From the NCBI RefSeq assembly GCF_900536025.1, contig NZ_UNOZ01000003.1:124001-188000 (forward strand): a DNA stretch of 64,000 nt. The letters run 5' to 3'. A program made the translations under genes and the position numbers. Numbering within the stretch: the first letter of the stretch is position 1; every line of letters starts with the position of its first letter. Below are positions 38,140-47,374 of this stretch, in pieces. This stretch comes from Pseudomonas reidholzensis (lineage in GTDB: Bacteria > Pseudomonadota > Gammaproteobacteria > Pseudomonadales > Pseudomonadaceae). The notes under the pieces were generated by a model that ran no database searches, was not told the origin of the DNA, and saw only the letters and a program-made list of their open reading frames with translations.

Positions 38140-38799
38140 TCAGTTGGACGCACGATACAGATCGTGCGCCTCGATATAGGCCAGTACTGCGTCCGGCACC
38201 AGAAACCGCACCGACTTGCCGCTGGCCAGCAGCTGTCGGATTTGCGTGGCGGACACCGCGAGCGGTGTCTGCCAGACGAACGAAATGTGCCCCGCCGGGC
38301 CAGACATGGCGGTGGGATCGCTCTCCGAGCGCGCAGCCAACAGGTTGCGCAGCTCGTCAGGGGGTTCGACATCAGCATCTGGCCGTTGCAGCACCAGGAT
38401 GTGACAGTGTTGCAGCAATTCTTCCCAGCGGTGCCAGCCTGGCAGGCCGCAGAACGCGTCCCAGCCGAGGATCAGGAACAACTGGTCGTCGCCCGCCAGC
38501 TCGGCGCGCATCGACTCCAACGTGTCGATGGTGTACGACGGCTTGTCGCGCGCCAGCTCACGGTCATCGACGCTCAGGCAATCGACGCCGTTTACCGCGT
38601 TTTGCACCATCGCCAGGCGGTCTTGCGGCGACACCTGCGGGGTGTCGCGGTGCGGCGGCCGGGCGTTGGGCAGCAGGCGCAGCTCGTCCAGACGCATCAG
38701 CTCGGCGACTTCCAGCGCACTGCGCAGGTGGCCGATGTGCACCGGGTCGAAGGTACCGCCGAGAATGCCGACGCGCCGGGCTGCCTGGGCCTTGCTCAA
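38140..38799 (-). CDS. nadD: nicotinate-nucleotide adenylyltransferase
   Basis: A 219-aa nucleotidyltransferase-fold enzyme making NaAD from NaMN and ATP. The ATP-binding motif [13 protein letters not shown] is at residues 15-27 and the ISATQIR-type motif appears as [22 protein letters not shown] near the C-terminus. It catalyses a late step of NAD synthesis in the cytoplasm. It starts immediately after proA (1 bp between the proA stop and this ATG), so the two are coupled. The gene order proA-nadD-rsfS is conserved in Pseudomonas. Confidence 0.95.
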   Translation of the reverse strand: MSKAQAARRVGILGGTFDPVHIGHLRSALEVAELMRLDELRLLPNARPPHRDTPQVSPQDRLAMVQNAVNGVDCLSVDDRELARDKPSYTIDTLESMRAELAGDDQLFLILGWDAFCGLPGWHRWEELLQHCHILVLQRPDADVEPPDELRNLLAARSESDPTAMSGPAGHISFVWQTPLAVSATQIRQLLASGKSVRFLVPDAVLAYIEAHDLYRASN

Positions 38800-38800
38800 C

Positions 38801-40072
38801 TCAGCAGGACTCCTGGCCGCGCAGCTGGCCGTCGCCGATCACCACGTACTTCTCGCAGGTCAGGCCTTCGAGGCCGACCGGGCCACGGGCGTGCAGCTTG
38901 TCGGTGGAAATCCCGATCTCTGCGCCCAGGCCGTATTCGAAGCCGTCGGCGAAGCAGGTCGGGGTGTTGAGCATCACCGACGCCGAGTCGACCTCGGCGA
39001 TGAAGCGCCGGGCCTGACCCTGGTGTTCGGTGATGATCGAATCGGTGTGGTGCGAGCCGTAGTGGTTGATGTGCTCGATGGCCTGGTCCAGGCCGTCGAC
39101 CACACGGATCGACAGGATCGCCGCCAGGTACTCGGTGTGCCAGTCGTCTTCGCTCGCCGGCGCGGCCGCGATGATCGCCCGGGTGCGCTCGCAACCGCGC
39201 AGCTCGACGCCCTTCTCCTGGAAGCGGCGGGCCATTTCCGGCAAGAAGTCCTGGGCCACCGACTGGTCGACCAGCAGGGTTTCCATCGCGCCACAGATGC
39301 CATAACGGTAGGTCTTGGCGTTGAAGGCCACGCGCCAGCCCTTGTCGAGGTCGGCGTGCTGGTCGATGTAGACGTGGCAGATGCCGTCGAGGTGCTTGAT
39401 TACCGGCACGCGGGCATCGCGGCTGATGCGCTCGATCAGGCCACGGCCGCCCCGCGGGACGATCACGTCGACGTACTCGGGCATGCTGATCAGCGCGCCA
39501 ACGGCTTCGCGGTCCGTGGTCTCGACCACTTGCACCACGGCGGCCGGCAGGCCAGCAGCGGCCAGGCCACGCTGGATGCAGGTGGCGATGGCGCGGTTGG
39601 AGTGAATCGCCTCGGAGCCACCGCGCAGGATCGTCGCATTGCCCGACTTCAGGCACAGGCTGGCGGCGTCGATGGTGACGTTGGGCCGCGACTCGTAGAT
39701 GATCCCGATCACGCCCAGGGGCACGCGCATCTTGCCGACCTGAATCCCCGACGGGCGGTAGCTCATGTCGCGGATGGCGCCGACCGGATCAGCCAGGCTG
39801 GCGACTTGGCGCAAGCCGGTGATCATGCCGTCGATGCGCGCCGGGGTCAGCGCCAGGCGGTCGAGCAGTGCGGCGTCCAGGCCATTGGCACGGCCGGCGG
39901 CCAGGTCCTGTTCATTGGCTGCGGTAAGCTCGGCGCGGGCAGCGTCCAACGCGTCAGCCGCGGCCTGCAGGGCGCGGTTCTTCTGCGCGGTGCTGGCACG
40001 GGCGATCACGCGAGAGGCCTCGCGGGCGGCGCGACCCAGGCGGGTCATGTAGTCAAGAACGGACTCAGTCAT
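38801..40072 (-). CDS. proA: glutamate-5-semialdehyde dehydrogenase (gamma-glutamyl phosphate reductase)
   Basis: A 423-aa member of the aldehyde dehydrogenase superfamily, second enzyme of proline synthesis. Typical stretches are [35 protein letters not shown] and [16 protein letters not shown] containing the catalytic Cys, followed by [14 protein letters not shown] at the C-terminal end. It is the first gene of the minus-strand cluster that runs to rlpA. The N-terminus [13 protein letters not shown] is conserved. The roughly 296 bp upstream contain a REP pair and the divergent mpg promoter. Confidence 0.97.
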   Translation of the reverse strand: MTESVLDYMTRLGRAAREASRVIARASTAQKNRALQAAADALDAARAELTAANEQDLAAGRANGLDAALLDRLALTPARIDGMITGLRQVASLADPVGAIRDMSYRPSGIQVGKMRVPLGVIGIIYESRPNVTIDAASLCLKSGNATILRGGSEAIHSNRAIATCIQRGLAAAGLPAAVVQVVETTDREAVGALISMPEYVDVIVPRGGRGLIERISRDARVPVIKHLDGICHVYIDQHADLDKGWRVAFNAKTYRYGICGAMETLLVDQSVAQDFLPEMARRFQEKGVELRGCERTRAIIAAAPASEDDWHTEYLAAILSIRVVDGLDQAIEHINHYGSHHTDSIITEHQGQARRFIAEVDSASVMLNTPTCFADGFEYGLGAEIGISTDKLHARGPVGLEGLTCEKYVVIGDGQLRGQESC

Positions 40073-40228
40073 GGGCTCGATGTCTTGGCGAAAGGGGAAA
40101 TCGGCTGATTATAACTGGCACGCCCCTATACGCCCAGCGGCGGGTGGCGGATGGTAGAAGATGACAGCGGCAATGGGTAGGAAAGATGTAACCGGCCTTG
40201 ACGAAAAACCCTCTGCCCAGGCGCTGTT

Positions 40229-40300
40229 TATCGCGGGGCAAGCCCGCGCCCACGGGGTGCTACGGTATTTGCGGGGCGCGGGCCTGCCCCGCGATGAGGC
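40229..40300. repeat. inverted pair of REP elements between proA and mpg
   Basis: The arms TATCGCGGGGCAAGCCCGCGCCCAC and GGGCGCGGGCCTGCCCCGCGATGA are complementary with a few mismatches. They lie in the divergent proA/mpg gap, an unusual place since most REPs here follow 3' ends. Confidence 0.8.
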
Positions 40301-40368
40301 CCTGTGCTTCAGCCTCGATTCAGCAATTAATTGCTATCATCGCGCCGACTCAATCACGAACAGCCAGC

Positions 40369-41061
40369 ATGCCACCACCCGCCCCCTGCCCGGCCCGTGC
40401 CTTGCCCGACGGTTTTTTCGACCGTGATGCCCAGACCCTGGCCAAGGCTTTGCTGGGTAAAGTCATCCGTCACCGCCACGGCGATCTGTGGCTGGCCGCG
40501 CGGATCATCGAGACCGAAGCCTATTACCTGACCGACAAGGGCAGCCACGCCTCGCTGGGCTACACCGACAAGCGCAAGGCGCTGTTTCTCGATGGCGGGC
40601 ACATCTATATGTACTACGCCCGCGGGGGTGACTCGCTGAACTTCAGCGCCCACGGCCCCGGCAACGCGGTGCTGATCAAGTCGGCCTATCCTTGGCAGGA
40701 CGCCCTCTCGGACGCCAACAGCCTGGCACAGATGCAACTGAACAACCCCGACGCCAGCGGCCATGTGCGCCCGGCCGAGCGCCTGTGTGCCGGGCAGACC
40801 CTGCTGTGTCGTGCGCTCGACCTGAAAGTGCCGCAGTGGGACGGCAAGCGCTTCGACCCCGAGCGGCTGTTTGTCGAAGACTGTGCCATCGCGGTACCCA
40901 CGATCATCCAGTGCGCGCGCCTGGGCATCCCCCATGGCCGCGACGAACACCTGCCGTACCGCTTCGTCGATGCTCAATTCGCCCGCTTCTGCACACGGAA
41001 CCCGCTGCGTCGGGGCCAAGTCGAAGGTCGGGACTTCTCAATTCTGGAACAAGGAAGCTGA
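40369..41061 (+). CDS. 3-methyladenine DNA glycosylase (MPG/AAG family)
   Basis: A 230-aa protein of the eukaryotic-type alkyladenine glycosylase (AAG/MPG) fold. Markers are ALLGKVIRH, the catalytic-Glu segment RIIETEAYYLTDKGSHA, HIYMYYARGGDSLNFSA and the NPLRRGQVEG end. It excises alkylated purines in base-excision repair. I chose the ATG at 40369; the frame stays open upstream through REP sequence, which is not coding in relatives. The dedA-PAP2 fusion starts 3 bp after its stop, so the two are co-transcribed, though their functions appear unrelated. Confidence 0.9.
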   Translation: MPPPAPCPARALPDGFFDRDAQTLAKALLGKVIRHRHGDLWLAARIIETEAYYLTDKGSHASLGYTDKRKALFLDGGHIYMYYARGGDSLNFSAHGPGNAVLIKSAYPWQDALSDANSLAQMQLNNPDASGHVRPAERLCAGQTLLCRALDLKVPQWDGKRFDPERLFVEDCAIAVPTIIQCARLGIPHGRDEHLPYRFVDAQFARFCTRNPLRRGQVEGRDFSILEQGS

Positions 41062-41064
41062 CTC

Positions 41065-42381
41065 ATGGGCCAATGGCTCGACAGCCTGACCGGCTGGCTC
41101 AGCGCCAACCCGCAGTGGCTTGGCCTGGCAATCTTTCTGGTGGCGTGCATCGAGTGCCTGGCAATTGCCGGGATCATCGTGCCGGGCACCGTGCTGTTGT
41201 TCGCGGTCGCGGTGCTGGCCGGCAGTGGCGCCTTCAGCCTCGGCGAAACCCTGCTGCTGGGCTTTGCCGGTGGCCTGCTCGGTGACGCGCTGTCGTACAC
41301 CATCGGCAAGTACTTCCACCAGAACATCCGCCGCCTGCCGCTGATCCGACACCACCCGGAGTGGATCGGCAGCGCCGAGAGCTACTTCCAGCGCTATGGC
41401 ATCGCCAGCCTGCTGGTGGGGCGTTTCATCGGTCCTTTGCGGCCGATGCTGCCAATGGTCGCGGGCATGTTCGACATGCCGCTGCCGCGCTTCATCGCGG
41501 TCAGCGTGGTGGCCGGTGCCGGCTGGTCGGTGGCGTACCTGCTGCCCGGCTGGGCCACGGGCGCGGCCATGCGCCTGCCGCTGCCGGAAGGTTTCTGGCT
41601 GGATGCGGGGCTGATCGCCGGCACCCTGGCGGTGCTGATCGGCCTGAGCCTGAACAGCAGTATCCGCGACCAGCGCCATGCCACTCGGCTGATTGCCGGG
41701 CTGAGCGTGATCGCGCTGGCGGGGCTGTTTCTCGGCTGGCCGTACCTGCATGAGTTCGACCAGGGGGTGATGACCCTGGTCCAGGAGCACCGCAGCCAGG
41801 CGGTCGATGGCGTGGTGGTGCTGGTGACGCGGCTGGGCGATTTCCGCACGCAGCTGTTTCTCGGCGGGTTGCTGACCGGCCTGCTGCTGCTGGCGCGGCA
41901 ATGGCGCCATGCGCTGTTCGCCGGCGGTGCACTGATGGGCACGGCGGTGGCCAACGGGACACTGAAGTGGCTGTTCGCCCGGGCGCGGCCGGAGGTGCTG
42001 AGTGACCCGCTGACCACCTACAGCATGCCCAGCGGGCACAGTTCGGCGTCGTTCGCGTTCTTTCTGGTGATGGCGGTGCTGGCCGGGCGTGGGCAGCCGC
42101 CGCGCATGCGCCTGACCTGGGTCTTGCTGGGGTGCATCCCGGCGCTGTCGATCGCCCTGTCACGGGTGTACCTGGGCGCGCACTGGCCGACCGATATCCT
42201 TGCCGGGGCGTTGCTGGCCTGCTGCGTGAGTGCGCTGAGCCTGACGCTGGTGCAGTACCGCCAGCCGTTGAACGCGCTGCCGCTGAGGGTGTGGTGGCTG
42301 GTGCTGCCGGCCTGTATCGCGCTGCTGGCGTTCTTTGCCTTGCACGCCCTGCCCCAGGCCCTGTTGCGTTACCAGTATTGA
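41065..42381 (+). CDS. DedA family / PAP2 phosphatase fusion membrane protein
   Basis: A 438-aa polytopic inner-membrane protein fusing two domains. Residues 1-200 are DedA-like (GIIVPGTVLLFAVAVLAG, GGLLGDALSYTIGK, the basic motif GRFIGPLRPMLPMVAG). Residues about 215-400 are a PAP2 acid phosphatase with KWLFARARP, PSGHSSASF and SRVYLGAHWPTD, all three catalytic motifs intact. DedA proteins are implicated in undecaprenyl phosphate or phospholipid recycling, and PAP2 enzymes can remove phosphate from undecaprenyl diphosphate or phosphatidate. The fusion suggests dephosphorylation and translocation of a lipid carrier by one protein (inference). It follows the glycosylase gene by 3 bp. Confidence 0.9.
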   Translation: MGQWLDSLTGWLSANPQWLGLAIFLVACIECLAIAGIIVPGTVLLFAVAVLAGSGAFSLGETLLLGFAGGLLGDALSYTIGKYFHQNIRRLPLIRHHPEWIGSAESYFQRYGIASLLVGRFIGPLRPMLPMVAGMFDMPLPRFIAVSVVAGAGWSVAYLLPGWATGAAMRLPLPEGFWLDAGLIAGTLAVLIGLSLNSSIRDQRHATRLIAGLSVIALAGLFLGWPYLHEFDQGVMTLVQEHRSQAVDGVVVLVTRLGDFRTQLFLGGLLTGLLLLARQWRHALFAGGALMGTAVANGTLKWLFARARPEVLSDPLTTYSMPSGHSSASFAFFLVMAVLAGRGQPPRMRLTWVLLGCIPALSIALSRVYLGAHWPTDILAGALLACCVSALSLTLVQYRQPLNALPLRVWWLVLPACIALLAFFALHALPQALLRYQY

Positions 42382-42396
42382 GTGAATCCGTACTGA

Positions 42397-42531
42397 CCTC
42401 TTCGCGGGCAAGCCCGCTCCCACAGGGTTCTCGGTAACGCCCACATTCTGGGAGTTCAATTAGGGCCCTGCAATGCCCGAATTTTAGCCGCAGCACAAAC
42501 CCTGTGGGAGCGGGCTTGCCCCGCGAAGAGG
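42397..42531. repeat. inverted pair of REP elements
   Basis: Arms at 42397-42427 and 42501-42531 are complementary (CTCTTCGCGGG...CCCGCTCCCACAGG and its complement). They lie between the convergent DedA-PAP2 and Lon-N genes. Confidence 0.87.
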
Positions 42532-42554
42532 CCAGCGCAGGCAACGCTGCTCAG

Positions 42555-43145
42555 TCAGGCAAACAGTTCACCCTGGATGCGCTCCAGCAGGTTCTGGATC
42601 GCCGCCAGGCGTGCCTGCGGCGAGTCGATCGCCAGCAGGTCGAGTTTGTCCTCTTCCATGAAGGGCAGCAGGTAGGCCAACTGATTGGCCAGCGAGCGGC
42701 GCCCATCGACCGCCCGCGGCATGTCCAGCGAGGCGACCATCGGGTGCTCGCCCAGCGCCAGCAGCAGCGCGAGCAGGTCGTCGTCGTGCTCACTGAGCTC
42801 GCTGTCCGTGCCTTCGGTCAGCCAGCGCACCTCGCCGAGCAGCAACTGGTCCTTCTGCACCTCGGTCTGCTCGACCTCGAAACGCCGCACACCTTCGACA
42901 CGAATCCCCAGCAGGCCGTTTTCCTGCTGGTCGAAGTCACGGATCAGCGCCTCGCAGCCGATCGATGCCACGCCCGACGGCACCTTGCCGACCTGCTCGC
43001 CTTCAAGGATGCACACCACGCCAAAACCGCCGCCTTGCTTCATGCAGCGGCCGATCATGTCCAGGTAGCGCGCCTCGAAGATCTGCAAATCGAGCATGCA
43101 TCCGGGAAACAGCACGGTATTGAGCGGAAACAGCGGTAGCGTCAT
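42555..43145 (-). CDS. Lon N-terminal (substrate-binding) domain protein
   Basis: A 196-aa protein made only of the Lon protease N-terminal/PUA-like domain: LPLFPLNTVLFPGCMLDLQIFEARYLDMI at the start and GFGVVCILEGEQVGKVPSGVASIGCEA are diagnostic. There is no AAA+ or protease domain, so it is not a truncated Lon; stand-alone versions are widespread in proteobacteria and their function is not established. A substrate-binding or adaptor role is plausible. It lies 9 bp downstream of lrgB on the same strand. Confidence 0.9.
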   Translation of the reverse strand: MTLPLFPLNTVLFPGCMLDLQIFEARYLDMIGRCMKQGGGFGVVCILEGEQVGKVPSGVASIGCEALIRDFDQQENGLLGIRVEGVRRFEVEQTEVQKDQLLLGEVRWLTEGTDSELSEHDDDLLALLLALGEHPMVASLDMPRAVDGRRSLANQLAYLLPFMEEDKLDLLAIDSPQARLAAIQNLLERIQGELFA

Positions 43146-43154
43146 CGTCGATCC

Positions 43155-43871
43155 TCAAGCCACCAGGCTGACCGCCAACGGCAGGAACACCGCCGTGGCC
43201 ACACCCATCAAGCTCATCGCCAGCGCGGCGAAAGCGCCGCATTCATCACCTTCTTGCAGGGCCACCGAAGTGCCCACCGCATGCGCGGTCACGCCCAGCG
43301 ACATGCCCCGTGCCTCGGGGCTGTGCACGCCGAAGCGGGTGAGCAGCGCCGGGCCGAAGATAGCCCCGATCACCCCGGTGATCAGCACGAACACCGCTGC
43401 CAGGGCCGCCACGCCGCCGATCTGCTCGGCCACCAGCATGGCGATCGGCGAGGTCACCGACTTGGGCGCCATGGTCATCAGGATCATGTGCTCGGCGCCA
43501 AACCACCAGCCCAGCAGCAGGCACGCCACGGTCGCGAACAGGCCCCCGATTACCAGCGTAGTAAATGTCGGCCAGAACAGCTGACGGATGCGCCGCAGGT
43601 TGAGGTAGAGCGGCACGGCCAGGGCCACGGTGGCCGGGCCGAGGAGGATGTTCATGATTTCGGTGGCCTTGCGGTACTCGGCATAGTCGATGCCGCACAC
43701 CAGCAGGACGCCGATGACCAGCAACATCGACACCAGCACCGGCTGGAGGAAGATCCAGCGGGTCTTTTCAAAGGCGGCCAGGACGATCTGGTAGGCGCCG
43801 AGGGTAATGCCGATGCCGAACAACGGATGATGGATGACCGCGTCGAGCGCGCCGTGCCAGTCGAGGCTCAT
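43155..43871 (-). CDS. lrgB: LrgB/CidB family membrane protein
   Basis: A 238-aa membrane protein with seven or more hydrophobic segments and the family sequences GGIAAL-like region, APKSVTSPIAMLVAEQIGG, LLTRFGVHSPEARGMSLGVTAHAVGTSVAL. LrgB works with the holin-like LrgA in control of murein hydrolase activity, export of small metabolites, or both; in plants and bacteria homologues transport glycolate or pyruvate. The ATG overlaps the lrgA stop by 4 bp (ATGA), so the two are made together. The Lon-N gene follows. Confidence 0.92.
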   Translation of the reverse strand: MSLDWHGALDAVIHHPLFGIGITLGAYQIVLAAFEKTRWIFLQPVLVSMLLVIGVLLVCGIDYAEYRKATEIMNILLGPATVALAVPLYLNLRRIRQLFWPTFTTLVIGGLFATVACLLLGWWFGAEHMILMTMAPKSVTSPIAMLVAEQIGGVAALAAVFVLITGVIGAIFGPALLTRFGVHSPEARGMSLGVTAHAVGTSVALQEGDECGAFAALAMSLMGVATAVFLPLAVSLVA

Positions 43872-44236
43872 GGGCGCTCCTCAGGCTTGCCTTGGCGGTG
43901 GATGAGCTTTTGCATCAACACCCCGACGAACACCAGGGTTATCAGGCACGACAGCACCAGCGCGCCGGCGATGGCCCAGAAATCCGCGGCGATGTCCTTG
44001 GCATACACCATCACCCCCACCGCCGGCGGCACCAGCAGCAACGGCAGGTAGCGCAGCAGGCTCGAGGCGGCTTCGTTCAACGGCTTGCCAACTTCGCCGC
44101 GGAACATGAGCGACACCAGCAGCAACAGCAGGCCGATGATCGGCCCCGGCAGAATCGGTACAAACAGATGGTTGATCGCCGTACCCAGCAGCTGAAACAA
44201 CACCAGCCAGGTCAAACCACGCAACAACATAAGCAT
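43868..44236 (-). CDS. lrgA: CidA/LrgA family holin-like protein
   Basis: A 122-aa protein with four hydrophobic helices. FVPILPGPIIGLLLLLVSL and LPLLLVPPAVGVMVY are the CidA/LrgA signatures; the C-terminal tail is basic (QKLIHRQGKPEERP). These holin-like proteins pair with LrgB. SD-like GGAGATGC lies just upstream of the start at 44236. It is the first gene of lrgA-lrgB-(Lon-N) and is divergent from the MaoC gene. No LytSR-type regulator is adjacent. Confidence 0.92.
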   Translation of the reverse strand: MLMLLRGLTWLVLFQLLGTAINHLFVPILPGPIIGLLLLLVSLMFRGEVGKPLNEAASSLLRYLPLLLVPPAVGVMVYAKDIAADFWAIAGALVLSCLITLVFVGVLMQKLIHRQGKPEERP

Positions 44237-44389
44237 CTCCTTCGGGCATGGCGGCCATTATAAGCACGCGCAGGTTGCACCTATAAGCCGATATTCGCCG
44301 AAAAGATGGCAACTTGACCGCAACCCTGCGACGTGCTGATCTAGCACCTTCGTACCACTCGCAGTGCAATGACAATTTGGAGAGTCACG

Positions 44390-44845
44390 ATGCCCTATGT
44401 ACCTGTTGCAGCGCTTTCGCAGTACGTTGGTAAGGAACTGGGACGTTCCGAATGGCTGAAGATCGATCAGCAGCGCATCAACCTGTTCGCCGAAGCGACC
44501 GGCGACTTCCAGTTCATCCATGTCGACCCCGAAAAAGCCAGCAAGACGCCGTTCGGCAGCACCATCGCCCATGGCTTCCTGACCCTGTCGCTGATCCCCA
44601 AGCTGATGGAAGACATCCTGGTCCTCCCTGAGGGGCTGAAGATGGTGGTCAACTATGGCCTGGACAGCGTGCGCTTCATTCAGCCGGTCAAGGTCGACAG
44701 CCAGGTGCGGCTGAAGGTCGAGCTGACCGAGGCCATCGAGAAGAAGCCCGGGCAGTGGCTGCTCAAGGTGACCGCCACGCTGGAGATCGAAGGCGAAGCG
44801 AAACCGGCCTATATCGCCGAGCCGTTGTCGCTGTGCTTTGTCTGA
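44390..44845 (+). CDS. MaoC family hydratase/dehydratase
   Basis: A 151-aa single-hotdog-fold enzyme. The catalytic Asp/His pair is in INLFAEATGDFQFIHVDPEKA, followed by PFGSTIAHGFLTLSLIPKL, the MaoC signature. Such proteins hydrate trans-2-enoyl-CoA to (R)-3-hydroxyacyl-CoA, supplying beta-oxidation or polyhydroxyalkanoate synthesis. The ATG at 44390 follows GGAGAG at good spacing and gives MPYVPVAALSQYVG; an upstream in-frame ATG at 44369 is less likely. It is monocistronic, with a GGGGCCGC/GCGGCCCC hairpin 9 bp after the stop. Confidence 0.92.
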   Translation: MPYVPVAALSQYVGKELGRSEWLKIDQQRINLFAEATGDFQFIHVDPEKASKTPFGSTIAHGFLTLSLIPKLMEDILVLPEGLKMVVNYGLDSVRFIQPVKVDSQVRLKVELTEAIEKKPGQWLLKVTATLEIEGEAKPAYIAEPLSLCFV

Positions 44846-44853
44846 ACCCTTCC

Positions 44854-44872
44854 GGGGCCGCGCTGCGGCCCC
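44854..44872 (+). terminator. hairpin after the MaoC gene
   Basis: A perfect 8-bp stem GGGGCCGC/GCGGCCCC with a 3-nt loop and no T-run, so termination is only possible. Confidence 0.45.
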
Positions 44873-44949
44873 TACGATTCACCGCCTGACGCTGTCTCAG
44901 CCAACGCATTGTGCGGCATACTCGGCAGATCTAACGCCCGGGATCCGTC

Positions 44950-46683
44950 ATGCGTGCACTGCTACCCCTCGTCCTGACCCTGTTGCTCGCCGCCTGCGGC
45001 GAAGGCGAACCGCTGTCGCCTCCCGACGCGCGCCTGCCCGATGGCGGCCGCTACCGGGGCACCGTGGTCGACGGCCTGCTGCAGGGTGAAGGGCGCATCG
45101 ACTACCCCAACGGCAGCTGGTACGCCGGCACCTTCAACAACGGCCAATGGCATGGCCAGGGCGAATGGCACGGCAGCAACGGCGAGGTCTACCGCGGCCA
45201 GTTCGCCAGTGGCCTGTTCAATGGCCTGGGCGACCTGACCACGCCCGGCAGCCACTACGCCGGCACCTTCAAGCACGGCCGGCGCGACGGCGAAGGCACC
45301 CTCAAACAGAACGATCAGGTCTACCGCGGCCAGTTCAAGGACGACCAGTACGAAGGCGCCGGCCAGCTCGACCTGGCTGACGGCAGCCGCTACCAGGGCC
45401 TGTTCGCCAAGGGCAAGCCGAACGGCGCCGGGGTGCGCAGCGACGCCAGCGGCAACCAGTTCAGCGGGCGTTTCAGCGACGGCCAGCTGCAAGGCAGTGG
45501 CACCTACGACAGCGTCGACGGCGAGCAGTACATCGGCGAATTCAAGGACAACCGCCTGGAGGGCCGCGGCCGTTACGAGAACGCCGATGGCGACGTGTGG
45601 ATCGGCGAATTCAAGGACGGCTCGCTGGATGGCCAGGGCGAACTGCTGGGCAGCGATGGCAGCCGCTACAAGGGCAGCTTCCGCGAATGGCGGTTCTCGG
45701 GTGAAGGCCGCCTGCACCTGGCCGACGGCAGCCAGTACATCGGTGGCTTCGCCGACGATGCCTACCAGGGCCATGGTCGCCTGACCCAGGCCAATGGCCG
45801 CATCGAGGCCGGCTTCTGGGTCAACGGCGTGCGCGTGCGCGACGAACAGAGCAAGCTGCTCCCCGACCCGCTGGACCTGGCCCTGCTCAACCAGGGCAAG
45901 CTGCTCGACGCTGCGCTGGCAGCGCTGCCGCAGTCGCAGCCGTCGATCCAGCTGTACAGCCTGGTGGTGGCCGGCGATGGCCAGCAGAGCGTGTTCCTGC
46001 GTGAGGCCGACTATGTCAGCAACATGCTCAAGGTGCGTTTCGGTGCCCGCGGCCAGGTCACCCTGGTCAACCACCGCGACCACCTGGCCGACCGGCCGAT
46101 GGCCACCCGCGAGAGCATCACCCGCGCGGCCAGGGCCCTGGCCGAGCGCAGCGGCCCCGAAGACCTGGTGTTCGTCTACCTGACCAGCCACGGCAGCCAC
46201 GATCACCAACTGGTGCTCGACCAGCCACGCCTGCAGTTGGCCGACCTGTCCGCCGACGAACTGGCCAGTGCTTTGGCGCCATTGAAAGATCGCGACAAGG
46301 TGGTGGTCATCTCTGCCTGTTACTCGGGCGGCTACATCGCCCCGCTGAAAGACGAGCGCACCTTGATCATGACGGCCGCGCGCCCCGACCGGGTGTCGTT
46401 CGGCTGCTCGGAAGAAGCCGACTTCACCTATTTCGGCGACGCCCTGTTCGCCGAAGCACTGAACCAGACCGACGACCTCAAGCAGGCTTTTGAACTGGCC
46501 CGCGCCAGCGTTGCCGAACGCGAAGCAAGGGAAGGTTTCGAGGCCTCGGAACCGCAGTTGTGGGCGCCACCGGCCGTGCTTGCGCACTGGCAGCGGATGC
46601 GCCGGCAACAGGCCGAGGAAGCCCTGCGCAATGAAGCTCAGACAGCCGCGCCCGGGCAGGAAAAAAAGCCTGCCAGCCACTAA
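44950..46683 (+). CDS. MORN-repeat lipoprotein with C-terminal C13 (legumain/caspase-like) peptidase domain
   Basis: A 577-aa predicted lipoprotein (lipobox LAAC, Cys16). Residues about 35-300 are eleven MORN repeats of about 23 residues each (pattern YxGxFxxGxxxGxGxxxxxDG). After a linker, residues about 335-510 form a C13-type peptidase domain: catalytic His414 in YLTSHGSHDH and Cys457 in VVISACYSGGYI, 43 residues apart as in legumains and caspases. The tail (after about 530) is charged and Gln/Ala-rich. It is probably an envelope-anchored cysteine endopeptidase; the substrate is unknown. The oxidoreductase gene begins 26 bp downstream. The catalytic residues are intact, so I expect activity. 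Confidence 0.87.
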   Translation: MRALLPLVLTLLLAACGEGEPLSPPDARLPDGGRYRGTVVDGLLQGEGRIDYPNGSWYAGTFNNGQWHGQGEWHGSNGEVYRGQFASGLFNGLGDLTTPGSHYAGTFKHGRRDGEGTLKQNDQVYRGQFKDDQYEGAGQLDLADGSRYQGLFAKGKPNGAGVRSDASGNQFSGRFSDGQLQGSGTYDSVDGEQYIGEFKDNRLEGRGRYENADGDVWIGEFKDGSLDGQGELLGSDGSRYKGSFREWRFSGEGRLHLADGSQYIGGFADDAYQGHGRLTQANGRIEAGFWVNGVRVRDEQSKLLPDPLDLALLNQGKLLDAALAALPQSQPSIQLYSLVVAGDGQQSVFLREADYVSNMLKVRFGARGQVTLVNHRDHLADRPMATRESITRAARALAERSGPEDLVFVYLTSHGSHDHQLVLDQPRLQLADLSADELASALAPLKDRDKVVVISACYSGGYIAPLKDERTLIMTAARPDRVSFGCSEEADFTYFGDALFAEALNQTDDLKQAFELARASVAEREAREGFEASEPQLWAPPAVLAHWQRMRRQQAEEALRNEAQTAAPGQEKKPASH

Positions 46684-46709
46684 GCTGTGTGTAACAAGGG
46701 AGAGACATC

Positions 46710-47354
46710 ATGTACTTGACGCCTCAGCATGTCCTGCTTGCCGGAGCCACCGGTCTGACGGGTGAACACCTGCTCGACCGCCTGCTCAACGAACCGACCA
46801 TCAGCCGAGTCCTGGCGCCGACCCGCCGGCCATTGGCCGAGCATCCGCACCTGGAAAACCCGGTGGGCGACCCCGCGGTGTTTCTGCCGCAGCTGGGCGG
46901 GCGCGTCGACATCGCGTTCTGCTGCCTGGGCACCACGCTCAAGCAGGCAGGCTCGGAGTCGGCCTTCCGCCAGGTCGACCTGGACATGGTCGTGGCGTTC
47001 AGCAAGCGCGCCCGGGAGATGGGCGCACGGCACCTGCTGGTGGTCAGTGCGATTGGCGCCGATGCCACGTCGTCGATCTTCTACAACCGGGTCAAGGGCG
47101 AGATGGAACAGGCGCTGAAGGCGCAGGACTGGCCGCAGTTGACCATTGTCCGGCCGTCGCTGCTGCTCGGTGAGCGGGTCGAGCCGCGTTTGGGTGAGCG
47201 GCTGGCGGCGCCGTTTGCGCGGTTCATGCCGGGGAAATACCGTGGGATCGAGGCATGCACCTTGGCCCGGGCGCTGTGGCGTCTGGCGCTGGAGGAGGAA
47301 GACGGGGTTCGGGTGATCGAGTCCGACGAGTTGCGCAAGCTAGGCAAGAAATAG
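46710..47354 (+). CDS. NAD(P)-binding Rossmann-fold oxidoreductase (TIP30/YbjT-like)
   Basis: A 214-aa short-chain, atypical SDR-like protein. The dinucleotide motif is GATGLTG at residues 12-18, followed by [23 protein letters not shown] and [23 protein letters not shown] with the YxxxK-like pair, then [13 protein letters not shown]. This resembles the TIP30/HTATIP2 and YbjT group, whose substrates are mostly unknown. It starts 26 bp after the MORN/C13 gene with GGGAGAG before the ATG, so it is likely in the same operon. No function can be linked to the protease. Confidence 0.85.
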   Translation: MYLTPQHVLLAGATGLTGEHLLDRLLNEPTISRVLAPTRRPLAEHPHLENPVGDPAVFLPQLGGRVDIAFCCLGTTLKQAGSESAFRQVDLDMVVAFSKRAREMGARHLLVVSAIGADATSSIFYNRVKGEMEQALKAQDWPQLTIVRPSLLLGERVEPRLGERLAAPFARFMPGKYRGIEACTLARALWRLALEEEDGVRVIESDELRKLGKK

Positions 47355-47374
47355 GCTTGACCGAACGACCGCTG

